This document shows positions 1 to 7,390 of a stretch of 27,730 nt of DNA, in pieces. Below the pieces are notes generated by a model that was not told the origin of the DNA, did not search any database, and worked only from the letters and a program-made list of their open reading frames with translations. The stretch covers positions 1-27,730 of the forward strand of contig MGGO01000013.1 in assembly GCA_001792465.1 (NCBI GenBank), read 5' to 3'. How positions within the stretch are numbered: position 1 is the stretch's first letter; every line of letters begins with the position of its first letter. The translations under genes were made by a program, and so were the position numbers. Origin of the DNA: Candidatus Woesebacteria bacterium RIFCSPHIGHO2_01_FULL_44_10. Lineage in GTDB: Bacteria > Patescibacteriota > Microgenomatia > UBA8517.

Positions 1-1200
1 AAAGACCGTGACCAGCTCGAGGCCAATAAAGCCAGTCTGGCAGATTCTAAATCCAAACTCTCCGGGCGGGTTGATTTTCTGGCGGGAGAGGTGGCAAAAG
101 TTGAGGCCTATATCGCCACACTGACCGCAAAACAGGAGCAATTTCTGGCCCTTAAGCTGGGGAGTCTTAATTTACCGGCTACTCTCGGAGCCGGACCCTT
201 GTATTGTACCGACGACCGCAAATTAAACCCGGGTTTTAGCCCAGCATTTGCCTTTTTTACCTATGGCATCCCCCACCGGGTGGGCATGAATCAGTACGGG
301 GCGTATGGCCGAGCCAAAGCAGGCCAATCAGCAGACCAAATTCTCCAAGCCTATTTTGACAATTTTGCCTTTGAAACTCGCCCCAATATTAACATCACAG
401 TCAGCGGTTACGGCGCCATGCCCCTGGAGACCTATTTGTTGGGAATTTACGAGATGCCCGAGAGCTGGCCAATGGAGGCCCTCAAAGCCCAGGCCATTGC
501 CGCGCGCAGCTATGCCCTAGCCTATACCAATAACGGGGCCGGCACTATTTGTACGACTCAAGCGTGCCAAGTTTACAAGCAACCGCCCAAAACCGGCGCT
601 TGGGCACAAGCCGTGCAGGCGACAGCCGGAAAAGTGATGGTGTCCGGCGGCAGCCCGATTAAAGCCTGGTACGCTTCAACTGCCGGAGGTTACTTGTTTA
701 ATTCTGGTGACGTCTGGGCGACTTCAACCTCCTACACCAAAAGGATGCGCGACACAACCGGAGGAGTGAGTGGCTTTGGCGACCTGCAATCACTGGCTTA
801 TGACCGCGAATCGCCTTGTTTTTACGCGGCTCAAGGTTTCAGAAGTCAATACAACAAATCCGCTTGGCTAAAGGCCGATGAGGTGGCCGATATCGTTAAT
901 GTTTTGCTGCTTGCCAAAGCTGACCCATCTACTTCTGAACACCTTTACCAGACCGATAAAGAAATACCCAGCACGTGGGATGCCGGGAAAGTAAAACAAG
1001 AGCTGCAGGCAAGAAACATTACACCCCTTAATAGTGTGAGTAGCATTTCTGTCTCTGCGGATTTTTCTTCCGGCCAAGCTTCAACAGTTTCTGTTGATGG
1101 GCAAAGTTTTTCAGCCAGTGAATTCAAAAGCTATTTCAACCTTCGCGCTCCCGCCAATATCCAGATCGTCGGCCCACTCTTTAATGTCGAGAAGCTGTAG
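1..1200 (+). CDS. SpoIID/LytB-domain protein with coiled-coil N-terminus (5' partial)
   Basis: The frame is open to the left edge, so the true start is outside the window and GTG 91 is only an internal codon. The first ~50 visible residues are charged and coiled-coil-like. A VGMNQYGAYG stretch (nt ~280-310) matches the GHGVGMSQYGA motif of SpoIID proteins. It precedes the catalytic-lobe motif YEMPESW..EALKAQAIAARSYAL (nt ~448-525), the motif order I recall from actinobacterial-type SpoIID proteins rather than Bacillus SpoIID. The Glu of EMPESW corresponds to the catalytic Glu of SpoIID lytic transglycosylases. Family knowledge suggests cleavage or remodelling of peptidoglycan glycan strands outside the membrane; the missing N-terminus probably carries the signal sequence. 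The next gene starts about 14 nt downstream behind its own -10 box. Confidence 0.85.
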   Translation, partial: KDRDQLEANKASLADSKSKLSGRVDFLAGEVAKVEAYIATLTAKQEQFLALKLGSLNLPATLGAGPLYCTDDRKLNPGFSPAFAFFTYGIPHRVGMNQYGAYGRAKAGQSADQILQAYFDNFAFETRPNINITVSGYGAMPLETYLLGIYEMPESWPMEALKAQAIAARSYALAYTNNGAGTICTTQACQVYKQPPKTGAWAQAVQATAGKVMVSGGSPIKAWYASTAGGYLFNSGDVWATSTSYTKRMRDTTGGVSGFGDLQSLAYDRESPCFYAAQGFRSQYNKSAWLKADEVADIVNVLLLAKADPSTSEHLYQTDKEIPSTWDAGKVKQELQARNITPLNSVSSISVSADFSSGQASTVSVDGQSFSASEFKSYFNLRAPANIQIVGPLFNVEKL

Positions 1201-1202
1201 GC

Positions 1203-1208
1203 TATAAT
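1203..1208 (+). promoter_or_regulatory. -10 box TATAAT for the PH-domain gene
   Basis: A perfect TATAAT ends 6 nt before ATG 1215, so transcription would begin at or next to the start codon. The -35 region (about 1180-1185, TTTAAT) is weak. This is one of the recurring leaderless-type promoters in the window. Confidence 0.55.
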
Positions 1209-1214
1209 GTGATC

Positions 1215-1862
1215 ATGCCGGATATATATATTTCCGAACACAAACCCGTCAAAAAACCTTTACTGCACGTAACTCACAAACACAAAGTCCATAAAAAATA
1301 TCCCTACAGCCCGCTAGCGGCTTTTATGTACTATCCCCGGAAGGCCGATTTCGTCAATAAAGATCCGGAAGAAGAAGTGATTTTGATTTTGCGCCGTCAC
1401 CCGATTACCAATCTTGGTTGGATTATTGTTAGTATTGCCTTGCTTTTTGCCCCGTCGGTTTTGAAATTCTTTCCGATCCTTGCTTTTTTACCGGAGAATT
1501 TTCAACTGATTTCCGTTATCGGTTGGTACATGATTACCACGGCTTTTATTTTTGAGAATTTTCTCTCTTGGTATTTTAATGTCAACATCATTACCGACGA
1601 GCGGGTTTTTGACGTTGATTTTGTCAATCTCATTTACCGGGAAATTACCGATGCCAATATTGACCAAATTCAAGACGTGACCGTGCGCCTCGGGGGGGCG
1701 GTCCGGGCGGTTTTTAATTACGGCGACATTATTATTCAAACCGCGGCCGAGATTCCCCAAATCGAGTTGCAAGCCGTGCCCAAACCCGACCGTGTGGCCA
1801 GAATCCTAAGGGAACTGCGGGTCGAGGAGGAGCAAGAAAAAATAGAAGGGAGAGTGCGGTAA
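1215..1862 (+). CDS. Bacterial PH-domain (YdbS-like) membrane protein
   Basis: A 215-residue protein from ATG 1215; GTG 1209 is in frame but lies only one codon or so after the TATAAT, so ATG is preferred. A basic, proline-rich N-terminus is followed by two hydrophobic helices (about residues 70-95 and 100-125). A beta-rich cytosolic domain follows, with the pattern ITDERVFDVDFVNLIYREI and a conserved-looking IDQIQDV segment, typical of the bPH2 (YdbS/YdbT) family. Function in the family is poorly known; membrane or envelope stress roles have been suggested. It opens a tight run with the next two genes (0-nt and 1-nt gaps), so the three are probably one operon. Confidence 0.8.
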   Translation: MPDIYISEHKPVKKPLLHVTHKHKVHKKYPYSPLAAFMYYPRKADFVNKDPEEEVILILRRHPITNLGWIIVSIALLFAPSVLKFFPILAFLPENFQLISVIGWYMITTAFIFENFLSWYFNVNIITDERVFDVDFVNLIYREITDANIDQIQDVTVRLGGAVRAVFNYGDIIIQTAAEIPQIELQAVPKPDRVARILRELRVEEEQEKIEGRVR

Positions 1863-2078
1863 ATGTTGGCATCAAGCGCTACGGTTTGGTCGGTGGCTAA
1901 AATATTTGCTTTGTTTGGCCTGGGGGTTTACATAATTTTTGCCTTTGTCATTGTCCGGCAGGTGGCAATTATGGTCAAAACTCTGGAGGTGGGTTTTGAG
2001 TTGCCGATAAGATTAATTTCCCTGGCACACCTGTTGTTTGCAATCGGGATTTTTATTTTCGCGCTGATGGTTCTTTAA
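1863..2078 (+). CDS. Small two-helix membrane protein, function unknown
   Basis: A 71-residue protein with two predicted transmembrane helices (about residues 10-33 and 49-70) joined by a short polar segment containing KTLEVGFELP. ATG 1863 follows the previous stop codon directly. A purine-rich AGGGAGAG at about 1848-1855 could be its ribosome binding site, so translation is probably coupled. It has no catalytic motif. The position between a PH-domain membrane protein and the large membrane-anchored protein that follows suggests an envelope accessory subunit; that is inference. Small proteins of this layout are common in Patescibacteria. Confidence 0.65.
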   Translation: MLASSATVWSVAKIFALFGLGVYIIFAFVIVRQVAIMVKTLEVGFELPIRLISLAHLLFAIGIFIFALMVL

Positions 2079-2079
2079 G

Positions 2080-3972
2080 GTGAGAAAGTACGATATTTCA
2101 TCCGCAAAGCTAACGGGGACAGCTGACGCTACGGGCTGGTCCCAGGTACATGATTTTACTCCAGACGACGATGAAAAAAAGCGGAAGCGAGGCAGACTCA
2201 TTGCTGTTATTGCCGTCACCGGCGAGTTTTCTGAGGGCAGGCAATTAACGACGGTGACCCTTGGCAGGGAGATTTTGACTCGCCTACATGAAGAATATTT
2301 TGGCGACCTGGAGCTTTCGGCTTTTAATGCCCTAAAACAAGGAGTAGACAAGATATTAACAGAGTTTACCCAAGAGTTTGGCAGAGTCGAAGTTGGCGCG
2401 TTGGGACTAGTTGATGATGTGGTTTACGCAGCTGTCGGGGGTGGGGCGCAAGCACACCTGTCGCGGGGTGGATCACTGGCCAAAATTTTAGAAAGCCGTG
2501 AGGGCAAAAACGTTTCTGCCTCCGGCTTTCCTCAAGAAGGGGATGTTTTTGTTTTGGGAACAAGCGAATTTTTTGGCCACGTTTCCCAATCTCAATTAAT
2601 TGAGAGTTTAGAGACTGGCCAACCCCAAGCGGTTGTGGACGCTCTGGGGCCAGCCGTCCACTCTCAGGCCTCGGGGGCAACGGCCGCAGTGGTGGTTAAA
2701 TTTGAGGGCGGTCAGACAATACCAATCTTAGCCGGCGGCAAAAAGGAAGATGACCAAGGACTGCGGATGAAAGGGAAGAGGAGTTTCAAAGAAAATCTGG
2801 TTAAAAAAATTGATCGAATACTTGAGATTATGCCCAGAAGACGAATTGTAGTTCGGTCTGATATGAAGGATCTGGAGGAAGAAAAAAAGAAACAAGTTGC
2901 GGTAACCGTCGGAATTACTCTCTTGGTGATTCTTGTCGTCAGTATTGGTTTTGGTGTTTGGCAAAGGCGCACGAACATCATTAAAAGTCGGTACGAATCA
3001 AGGATACAAGAAGCCACGCATCAGCTCGATGAAGCCCAAAGCCTGGTTGAGCTAAATCCGGCCAGGGCCCGGGAGTTAGTGCTTTCAGCCAAAAACACGG
3101 CGGACGGACTCAGGGCCGAAGGAATTAAAGATCCCCAACTGGAAGATCTAATTGGGAAAATCCAAGAGAAAATGGGAGAGGTCGCCGGGATCTATGAAAC
3201 TGACTCGGAGATTTTCTTGGACTTGGAGCTGGTTTCAAGCGGTCTTTCTGGAGATGAGGTTGCCTTGTCTGATGCCAGAATGCTGGTTTTGGATAAAAAC
3301 GGCAAAAAAATTGTCAGCATTGGAGTGGATACCAAAAAGACAAATGTAATCGCGGGGCCGGATGAGCTCTCAAGCCCAAAGACGATTGCAATCTACGCCG
3401 ATCGCAACTTTGTGTTGGATAGTTTTGGAATAAGCGAGATAGATGGTGACATTAAACTGGCCATTAAAAATGACTGGGAAGGGGATGTTTTAATCGCTGC
3501 CTATACAAACAACATGTATGTCTTGGACAAAGCAACTTCAAAGGTTTGGAGATACGGCGGTTCGTCAGCGGGGGAATTTGGTGAGGGAAGCGAGTGGTTT
3601 GGCGCTGGTGTTACCCCGGATTTATCCTCAGCAAAAGCACTGGCGATTGACGGATCGATTTGGGTTCTGGAAAACTCCGGTGTGATTTCCAAGTTCTCCC
3701 TGGGCAAGCAAGATAGCTTTGCCGTCAAAGGATTAGAGAGCGGGATTGAAGGAGCAAGTGATATTTTTACCAGTGACGAGAGCGAATATTTATATGTTTT
3801 GGATTCTGCAAATTCTCGGGTTGTGGTCCTGACCAAAGCAGGGGATTACAAAGCGCAATACATTAGTGACCAAATTGGGCAAACCAAAGAAATTGTGGTT
3901 TCAGAACCGCAAGAAAAATTAATTCTTCTGACCGGTGACAAGCTCTACTGGCTGGAGCTTAAGCACCTGTAA
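2080..3972 (+). CDS. Membrane protein: degenerate PP2C-like domain + propeller-like exterior
   Basis: A 630-residue protein, GTG start one base after the previous stop. Residues ~40-215 follow the layout of a PP2C/SpoIIE phosphatase: VGALGLVDDVVYAAVGGG, then GDVFVLGTSEFFGHV, then SGATAAVVV. The metal-binding aspartates are absent: GDS is replaced by GGG, SDG by SEF, and DN-T by SGAT, so a pseudophosphatase is likely. Residues ~240-270 are highly basic. One transmembrane helix spans ~272-292, with a coiled coil at ~297-365. Residues ~375-630 are repeats of short beta strands (VLDKNGKKIVSIGV, MYVLDKATSKVWRYG, LYVLDSANSRVVVLTKAGDY) resembling a beta-propeller. Inferred topology is a cytosolic pseudophosphatase linked through the membrane to an outside sensor. 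Ligand and partner are unknown. Confidence 0.6.
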   Translation: MRKYDISSAKLTGTADATGWSQVHDFTPDDDEKKRKRGRLIAVIAVTGEFSEGRQLTTVTLGREILTRLHEEYFGDLELSAFNALKQGVDKILTEFTQEFGRVEVGALGLVDDVVYAAVGGGAQAHLSRGGSLAKILESREGKNVSASGFPQEGDVFVLGTSEFFGHVSQSQLIESLETGQPQAVVDALGPAVHSQASGATAAVVVKFEGGQTIPILAGGKKEDDQGLRMKGKRSFKENLVKKIDRILEIMPRRRIVVRSDMKDLEEEKKKQVAVTVGITLLVILVVSIGFGVWQRRTNIIKSRYESRIQEATHQLDEAQSLVELNPARARELVLSAKNTADGLRAEGIKDPQLEDLIGKIQEKMGEVAGIYETDSEIFLDLELVSSGLSGDEVALSDARMLVLDKNGKKIVSIGVDTKKTNVIAGPDELSSPKTIAIYADRNFVLDSFGISEIDGDIKLAIKNDWEGDVLIAAYTNNMYVLDKATSKVWRYGGSSAGEFGEGSEWFGAGVTPDLSSAKALAIDGSIWVLENSGVISKFSLGKQDSFAVKGLESGIEGASDIFTSDESEYLYVLDSANSRVVVLTKAGDYKAQYISDQIGQTKEIVVSEPQEKLILLTGDKLYWLELKHL

Positions 3973-4011
3973 AAAGAACGTTTCAACTATTGCTGAAATA
4001 GAACAATTTAT

Positions 4012-4611
4012 TTACTTTGTTGAAAGTAGACCTTCTTTTTGAAGCCTTCGATAAATAACAGCTGATGAAACTTTAAAAACTGATGGTAATCCTTCCAGAT
4101 GGGGTAGAGCATAATCTGCTTCAAAAAAAGTACTGTTCTTTTCGTTCATCGCTTTCTTAAATTCTTCTTTCAATTCAGTTGTTGGTACTAACAAACATGC
4201 TGCAAAAATGTTTGCTTGATTTTCAAGCCATTTTTGATCATCTTCTGGTACTGAGTTTTGAAAGGTTGTGTAGCTTTCTTTATCTTTTATATTGAACTTA
4301 TTGTAGATGTCTTGATGTAAATATTTGTGTCCCAGTTCATGAGCTATGGTAAATCTTGACCTTTCTTCGAAACGATTAAACATGTCATCGTCAAGTGTGA
4401 TTTCCTTAAAGTTGGTGTGAATAAAACCATCAATGTCAAAATTTTCCTTGAGATTTATAACTGTATTTAACTGAATGCTCAGTTTAAGTTCAACTATTTC
4501 TTCAATTGGAATAGGCAAAGAAAGATCTGAATGAAGATCATTCAAAATTCTTTCAGAGAGATCTCTGATTTGTTCATAACTCAAGACCTGAGGATGAGTA
4601 GATGATTTCAT
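4012..4611 (-). CDS. ImmA/IrrE-family zinc metallopeptidase
   Basis: A 199-residue protein with the zinc-binding motif HELGH (H91, E92, H95) in FTIAHELGHKYLH and the downstream glutamate helix ENQANIFAACLLVP (E130 as likely third ligand). This is the signature of the ImmA/IrrE (COG2856) peptidases, which cleave a cognate XRE repressor or otherwise relieve repression. It lies 26 nt downstream of an XRE gene on the same strand, the usual pairing. The stretch is visibly more A+T-rich than neighbouring housekeeping genes, consistent with acquisition by transfer. A 10-bp tandem duplication (4624-4643) fills the gap between the two genes. The target and inducing signal cannot be read from the sequence. 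Confidence 0.85.
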   Translation of the reverse strand: MKSSTHPQVLSYEQIRDLSERILNDLHSDLSLPIPIEEIVELKLSIQLNTVINLKENFDIDGFIHTNFKEITLDDDMFNRFEERSRFTIAHELGHKYLHQDIYNKFNIKDKESYTTFQNSVPEDDQKWLENQANIFAACLLVPTTELKEEFKKAMNEKNSTFFEADYALPHLEGLPSVFKVSSAVIYRRLQKEGLLSTK

Positions 4612-4637
4612 TGAGGATAACTATTTACTACTCTTTA

Positions 4638-5018
4638 CTACTCTGTACCGTCAGATTCTAAAAATTTAATTAATTTTTCTACTTTTTCGTTACTAACCCG
4701 TTTACCATCTTTTGTTCTCAAAAAGGCTGGCAGAATTGTTATTACTTCTCTAGCACCTTGTGCAATATCGGAAGGAAATTCATTTCTTGCCATATAGGCT
4801 AGATCGAAAAAAGTAGTCCATTCTTTTGTTTCTCTTGGTATTTCCAGTGCTTCAGCTACGACAATCAATTTTTGCTTAGATGGAGGAGTAATTTTGTTGT
4901 TCTCAAGCCTGCTGATATACGCTGTATCGAAACCATATCTCTCACAAAACATTCTGAGAGTTAAATTTTTCTCAAGTCTCTTTTCTCTTAGGTAGTTTCC
5001 AAAGGCAGATTTTGGCAT
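4638..5018 (-). CDS. XRE-family helix-turn-helix regulator
   Basis: A 126-residue protein. Residues ~7-60 form a Cro/CI-type helix-turn-helix domain (LREKRLEKNLTLRMFCERYG, then AYISRLENNKITPPS). The remaining half is helical and charged, and probably serves in dimerisation or as the region cut by its partner peptidase. ATG 5018 is preceded by a strong purine tract AAAGGGGGTG (about 5029-5038 on this strand), one of the few obvious Shine-Dalgarno sequences here. The promoter overlaps a 36-bp dyad (5049-5084), so autoregulation is likely. It forms a two-gene unit with the ImmA-like peptidase downstream. Confidence 0.85.
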   Translation of the reverse strand: MPKSAFGNYLREKRLEKNLTLRMFCERYGFDTAYISRLENNKITPPSKQKLIVVAEALEIPRETKEWTTFFDLAYMARNEFPSDIAQGAREVITILPAFLRTKDGKRVSNEKVEKLIKFLESDGTE

Positions 5019-5048
5019 TTTAACAGTTTCACCCCCTTTCTCTACGTC

Positions 5049-5084
5049 GTTGTATTATTACTACAATTGTATTGTAAATACAAC
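5049..5084. promoter_or_regulatory. 36-bp dyad operator upstream of the XRE gene
   Basis: GTTGTATT (5049-5056) and AATACAAC (5077-5084) are perfect inverted arms. They share a centre (5066/5067) with an inner perfect palindrome TACAATTGTA (5062-5071), and overall 14 of 18 positions pair. The dyad covers the -10 box and spacer of the XRE promoter, the expected place for a dimeric repressor. Confidence 0.7.
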
Positions 5085-5100
5085 ACCACAGTATAGTCAA
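5071..5100 (-). promoter_or_regulatory. Promoter of the XRE-ImmA operon
   Basis: On the - strand TTGACT (5100-5095) is followed after 18 nt by TACAAT (5076-5071). Transcription would start at about 5064, leaving a leader of ~45 nt that includes the Shine-Dalgarno sequence. The -10 lies inside the operator dyad. Confidence 0.65.
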
Positions 5101-5159
5101 GTCCTAATCTGGAATTGATAACGATAGTGTAGATAAATGAAAAGGCAAGCTGTCCCTCT

Positions 5160-5186
5160 TTATAAAACCTTGCTCAGCGGCAAGGT
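5160..5186 (-). terminator. Rho-independent terminator of ssrA
   Basis: Read on the - strand, ACCTTGC (5186-5180) pairs with GCAAGGT (5173-5167) around a 6-nt loop, followed by TTTTATA. It lies just beyond the tmRNA 3' end and ends the smpB-ssrA unit. Confidence 0.75.
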
Positions 5187-5192
5187 AATTTG

Positions 5193-5585
5193 TGGAGACG
5201 GCGGGAGTTGAACCCGCGTCCGTAAAAGTCATCTAAAAAATATCTACAAGCTTATTTAATTTTGTATTTTTCTCAAAAGTTAAAAAATTAACAAAAAACT
5301 TTTGAGTAAGACTGGTTAGTTTCGGTCAGTAATCATTAGTCACTAATTATTGACCTAATCCCGACGGGTTTATGCCCAGCCAAATCGGTCGAGAAGCAAT
5401 TTGGTGAACACTCGCTTAAGCGGCTAATGCGAGAGCGGGCTGGCCGAAGCCAGATTCGTCCGCAAAGACGCTAAAAGCAAGAGCAGTGTTTTTTACTGCT
5501 TTTGTATTTTTTGAAAGTTTAACGAGTTTTCAAGCTCGGCTTGCAATTTTTTAAAAGAGCTATTCGTCGAATCCGGTACGTCCCC
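5193..5585 (-). ncRNA. ssrA: Transfer-messenger RNA (tmRNA)
   Basis: The 5' end GGGGACG followed by UACCGGAUUCGAC and the 3' end with the T-arm GGGUUCAACUCCC followed by CGUCUCC+A form the tRNA-like domain. The seven acceptor pairs are complete, including one G-U. CCA is not encoded. The tag reading frame ends GCT-TAA at 5416. Read back from there, the best resume codon is GCG at 5463-5461, giving the 15-residue tag ADESGFGQPALALAA, whose ALALAA end fits the usual degradation signal. The exact resume codon is inferred. Length is 393 nt. The RNA starts one base after the smpB stop codon. It rescues stalled ribosomes together with SmpB. Confidence 0.95.
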
Positions 5586-5586
5586 A

Positions 5587-6003
5587 TTATTTTAATTCTC
5601 TTTCAATTTCGCGCTCGATATCCTTTTTCTTGATTTTCTCGCGCTTTTCGTGCTTGCGTTTAGCTTTGGCTAAGGCTATTTCAACCTTAACCAAACGCCT
5701 CGTAGTATACAATGAAACAGGCACGAGAGTCAACTTTTTGGCTTTGATTTTGGTTTCCAACGATTCAATTTCTTTTCTGTGCAATAATAGTTTTTTGGTT
5801 CTGGTCGGATTTTCAATGTTCTCTCCGTTAAAATTGGCATTGATAAGATACATTTCCCCATTAATTATCCTGGCATGAGCTTGGCTGATATTGACTTTTT
5901 TAGCCCGCACCGCCTTAACCTCGGCACCGGTTAACACAATGCCCGCCTCATGTCTTTCGATAAATTCATAATCAAATCTCGCGCGCCTATTAACAACCTT
6001 CAT
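5587..6003 (-). CDS. smpB: SsrA-binding protein SmpB
   Basis: A 138-residue protein with the family motifs NRRARFDYEF near the N-terminus, GIVLTGAEVKAVRAKKVNISQAHARI, and the basic C-terminal tail KRKHEKREKIKKKDIERE that enters the mRNA channel. It binds the tRNA-like domain of tmRNA and delivers it to stalled ribosomes. The stop codon TAA (5589-5587) is one base from the first base of ssrA, so the two are almost certainly co-transcribed. ATG 6003 lies 7 nt after a TAAAAT box, with no visible Shine-Dalgarno sequence. The upstream region is shared with the divergent comF. Confidence 0.95.
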   Translation of the reverse strand: MKVVNRRARFDYEFIERHEAGIVLTGAEVKAVRAKKVNISQAHARIINGEMYLINANFNGENIENPTRTKKLLLHRKEIESLETKIKAKKLTLVPVSLYTTRRLVKVEIALAKAKRKHEKREKIKKKDIEREIERELK

Positions 6004-6010
6004 TTGGTAT

Positions 6011-6016
6011 ATTTTA
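6011..6016 (-). promoter_or_regulatory. -10 box TAAAAT of smpB-ssrA, divergent with comF
   Basis: On the - strand TAAAAT (6016-6011) ends 7 nt before the smpB start codon, fitting a leaderless mRNA. The same A+T-rich patch reads TATATT (6008-6013) toward comF, so the short spacer may be bidirectional. Confidence 0.45.
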
Positions 6017-6024
6017 AACTAAAG

Positions 6025-6630
6025 GTGGTATTTGACCTAGTGTTTCCCAAAAAATGCTTGGAGTGTGGGTGGGGTGGCAAGTATATGTGTGCGGATTGCG
6101 TCAGGAAAGCCAGGCTGGGTGGGTGGTATCAGGGTGTTTTTTCAATTTGGAAATATGAGGGAGTGATTCGCCAAGCAATTCTGAAACTCAAATATAAATT
6201 TGTTACTGATTTGGTTGAAGAGTTATCTGACCTTGCGGCTGAAAAGCTAATCCCTAGTCCCCATACCCTAAACCCTATTCTGGTTCCTGTTCCTTTGCAC
6301 AAATCCCGTCTGCGCGAGCGGGGCTTTAATCAAGCCGAAGTTTTAGGTAAGGCAATTGCTGCAAAAATGGGCTGGGCTTTTGCTCCTGATTTCGTTGTTC
6401 GTATCCAAAAAACCAAGCCACAAGTGGAAACCAAAACCCGCGCCGAACGTCTCTCAAATCTCTCCGGCGTTTTTGAAATTAACAAGAATCATCAACTATT
6501 AATCATTAACAATCAGTCATTAATCGTCTTTGACGACGTTGCTACCACCGGATCAACTATCAGGGAAATGAAGAAAGTTTTGATTGCCGCTGGCGTGGGG
6601 CGCGTTTACGGCTTGACAATCGCCAGCTAG
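6025..6630 (+). CDS. ComF-family amidophosphoribosyltransferase-like protein
   Basis: About 201 residues from GTG 6025, which gives the family-typical opening MVFDLVFPKKCLECG. GTG 6040 with AAAGGTGG upstream, or a start further 5' overlapping smpB, are alternatives. A four-cysteine zinc knuckle (CLEC..CADC) is followed by the PRTase core, with HKSRLRERGFNQAE and the PRPP-binding loop VFDDVATTGST near the end. ComF proteins act in natural transformation, where they help deal with incoming single-stranded DNA at the cytoplasmic face; uptake of DNA is a plausible trait for a scavenging CPR cell. Transcribed divergently from smpB. The end of the gene contains TTGACA, the probable -35 of the downstream toxin-antitoxin operon. 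Confidence 0.85.
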   Translation: MVFDLVFPKKCLECGWGGKYMCADCVRKARLGGWYQGVFSIWKYEGVIRQAILKLKYKFVTDLVEELSDLAAEKLIPSPHTLNPILVPVPLHKSRLRERGFNQAEVLGKAIAAKMGWAFAPDFVVRIQKTKPQVETKTRAERLSNLSGVFEINKNHQLLIINNQSLIVFDDVATTGSTIREMKKVLIAAGVGRVYGLTIAS

Positions 6631-6653
6631 CTATGATATGGTGTATACACCAT
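6613..6653 (+). promoter_or_regulatory. Promoter and palindromic operator of the toxin-antitoxin operon
   Basis: TTGACA (6613-6618) lies inside the end of comF; a candidate -10 TATGGT (6637-6642) follows 18 nt later. A perfect 16-bp palindrome, ATGGTGTA-TACACCAT (6638-6653), overlaps the -10 and the first two bases of the antitoxin ATG. It is the expected site for autorepression by the ribbon-helix-helix antitoxin. Confidence 0.65.
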
Positions 6654-6915
6654 GGCTGGAAATCTAAACAGAGTTCAGGTTTATCTCGATCCGGATAATG
6701 TTGAATTGGTTGACGAAATGGTCAGTCAAATTAGGATAAATAGATCTCAAGTAATCAGAGACCTAGTTAGTGCTGTGGCTCTAAATTATGGCCAGACTGC
6801 CGTTTTGCTTCAGAGGGATAAGCCAGAAAAGAGCGTTTTGCGTCAGATGCGCGGTGCATTTAAAGGCAGAACAACTGACTTAGGCTTGAGGGTTGATGAA
6901 ATTTATCTTTCTTGA
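6652..6915 (+). CDS. Ribbon-helix-helix antitoxin (VapB/CopG-like)
   Basis: An 87-residue protein. Residues ~7-45 match the ribbon-helix-helix fold: the strand RVQVYLDP, helix NVELVDEMVSQI, and turn-helix RINRSQVIRDLVSAV. The basic C-terminal half (about 55-87) would wrap around and block the partner toxin. The toxin gene begins 3 nt after its stop. ATG 6652 overlaps a 16-bp perfect palindrome, so a dimer bound there would cover both promoter and start codon. The exact VapB subtype cannot be named by eye. Confidence 0.8.
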   Translation: MAGNLNRVQVYLDPDNVELVDEMVSQIRINRSQVIRDLVSAVALNYGQTAVLLQRDKPEKSVLRQMRGAFKGRTTDLGLRVDEIYLS

Positions 6916-6918
6916 TTT

Positions 6919-7344
6919 ATGGCAAACTCCAAAAGAATTTTTATTGACACCAGTGCTTGGATCGAATACTTAATCAGTAAAGAGCGTTATCACGCGCTAG
7001 TTGCTGACTGTTTGGACAGGGAAGCCGAGGCCGGGAGTAAATTTTTTACCAGCGATTATGTTATTGACGAGACTTTGACCAGGCTGATTACTTCAGACCA
7101 GTTTCGTGTTGCTAAGTTTTTTAAAGAATATGTTGAAAAAGCGGAAAAAAATGGTGAGATTCTAATCCTGTGGACGGATCGAGCCGTTTTTGCCAAAGCC
7201 TGGCATTATTTCGAAAAATTTAAGGAACACAAACTCTCTTTTACCGACGCGGCGGTAGTGGCTTTTGTTAAAGATTTAAAAATTGATGAGGTTTTAACTT
7301 TGGACAAAGGCTTTTCGAAAGTCGGTTTGACTGCCCGGCCTTGA
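6919..7344 (+). CDS. PIN-domain ribonuclease toxin (VapC-like)
   Basis: A 141-residue protein with the four acidic positions of a PIN nuclease: D10 in FIDTSAWIEYL, E51 in VIDETLTRL, D110 in SFTDAAVVAF, and D129 in LTLDKGF. PIN toxins cut RNA, often tRNA or rRNA, with Mg2+; the target here is unknown. It lies 3 nt after the antitoxin gene in the usual antitoxin-toxin order. Two tRNA-Ser genes follow on the opposite strand, so read-through of this operon would be antisense to them. The full set of catalytic acids suggests an active module. Confidence 0.87.
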   Translation: MANSKRIFIDTSAWIEYLISKERYHALVADCLDREAEAGSKFFTSDYVIDETLTRLITSDQFRVAKFFKEYVEKAEKNGEILILWTDRAVFAKAWHYFEKFKEHKLSFTDAAVVAFVKDLKIDEVLTLDKGFSKVGLTARP

Positions 7345-7390
7345 GCTACAAGCGCCCCAAAAACTCCTATGGCAGTATTTGCATCCACAG

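Noticed and set aside
3973..4011. Possible terminator between the convergent genes at 3972 and 4012
   Set aside because: Only a 5-bp stem (CTATT/AATAG) without a clear T-run; too weak to list.
4624..4643. 10-bp tandem duplication TTTACTACTC x2
   Set aside because: Real, but it lies after the XRE stop and looks like simple slippage with no clear function.
6613..6637. TTGACA with TATGAT (6632-6637) as the toxin-antitoxin promoter
   Set aside because: The spacer would be only 13 nt; TATGGT at 18 nt fits better, though it is a weaker box.
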